Source: Bacillota bacterium (GTDB lineage Bacteria > Bacillota_A > Clostridia > Peptostreptococcales > Anaerovoracaceae). From it: a stretch of 7,042 nt of DNA. Each line of letters opens with the position of its first letter. Positions within the stretch are counted from its first letter, which is position 1. The translations under genes were made by a program, and so were the position numbers. The stretch is from assembly GCA_017457585.1 (NCBI GenBank), contig JAFTHD010000196.1:1-7042 (forward strand), given 5' to 3'. Below are positions 6,774 to 7,042 of this stretch, in pieces. Under the pieces are notes generated by a model, which was not told the origin of the DNA, made no database searches, and saw only the letters and a program-made list of their open reading frames with translations.

Positions 6774-6803
6774 TGAGCATTGTTCGGGATTTGTATTTTA
6801 TTC

Positions 6804-7042
6804 TTACTTTTTCTCCTCAGGATAATGTGGGCTGTAAGGTGCATCCTTCGGTGGATTTACAACTCCGGCATGTCCCGGGCCGCCGTAGTGAGCTGCATAT
6901 GCGGCATCTCTTTCGGCGCGCTGACGAGTTCTGGCCTCTTCTTCAGCGGACGGTTTGAACCCGGTCTTCTTATCCTTTCTCCTTCCGAGGAGCGCATAGA
7001 TAATGAATGCAACTAAAATCGCCCCGATGATATAATAAGCAA
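6804..7042 (-). CDS. Small single-pass membrane protein of unknown function, C-terminal part
   Basis: The last 78 codons of a gene that starts beyond the right edge are present. The visible part begins with a hydrophobic segment, AYYIIGAILVAFIIYALLG, suited to one transmembrane helix. The basic stretch RRKDKK directly after it predicts a cytoplasmic tail by the positive-inside rule. An Ala/Glu/Arg-rich amphipathic stretch follows (about visible residues 31-50), then a Gly/Pro/His/Tyr-rich end finishing in PEEKK. Alanine-rich content and coherent codon use support coding on this strand against the overlapping plus-strand frames. No family was recognised. The gene stops 30 bases from the end of the convergent YbaK-like gene. 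Confidence 0.75.
   Translation of the reverse strand, partial: AYYIIGAILVAFIIYALLGRRKDKKTGFKPSAEEEARTRQRAERDAAYAAHYGGPGHAGVVNPPKDAPYSPHYPEEKK

Noticed and set aside
6767..7016. Plus-strand open frames at the right end
   Set aside because: They are antisense to the membrane-protein frame, which has a coherent transmembrane helix, a charged tail and better codon use.

Overview
The window looks like a chromosomal segment of an anaerobic Bacillota (Clostridia-type) genome with moderate GC. The clues are strong GGAGG-type ribosome binding sites, sigma-A-like promoters, a methionyl-tRNA synthetase with a C-terminal tRNA-binding domain next to tatD, and a PrdX/ProX-like prolyl-tRNA editing protein. 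The taxonomic call is an inference from gene types. A family such as Anaerovoracaceae is only a guess.

Layout. On the minus strand, reading from right to left, come a two-module PLP enzyme (5133-2761) with its own terminator, metG (2340-406) with its own promoter, and the first 56 codons of tatD (170-1). On the plus strand are a LysR-type regulator (5326-6234), divergent from the PLP enzyme, and a YbaK/PrdX-like gene (6285-6773). The C-terminal part of a small membrane protein enters from the right edge on the minus strand (7042-6804), convergent with the YbaK-like gene.

The main point of interest is the 790-residue PLP enzyme. A complete cystathionine gamma-synthase/lyase-type module (about residues 1-382) is joined in frame to a complete PatB/MalY-type cystathionine beta-lyase module (about 399-790). 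Both keep their Schiff-base lysines (K199 and K632). If the first half makes cystathionine and the second cleaves it, one polypeptide would carry both steps of transsulfuration from an activated homoserine and cysteine to homocysteine. The divergent LysR gene and a well-placed T-N11-A dyad in the shared intergenic region suggest a dedicated regulator. metG, which uses the methionine end product, follows on the same strand but has a separate promoter.

The intergenic DNA is unusually rich in structure. Between metG and tatD there is a strongly folded segment of about 190 bases with a 16-base near-direct repeat, ending in a terminator hairpin immediately ahead of the tatD ribosome binding site. 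Between the PLP enzyme and metG lies a 196-bp array of four related 40-base units, the last inverted, so the array has perfect 12-bp inverted ends. No complete defence system, CRISPR array, transposase, rRNA or tRNA was seen.
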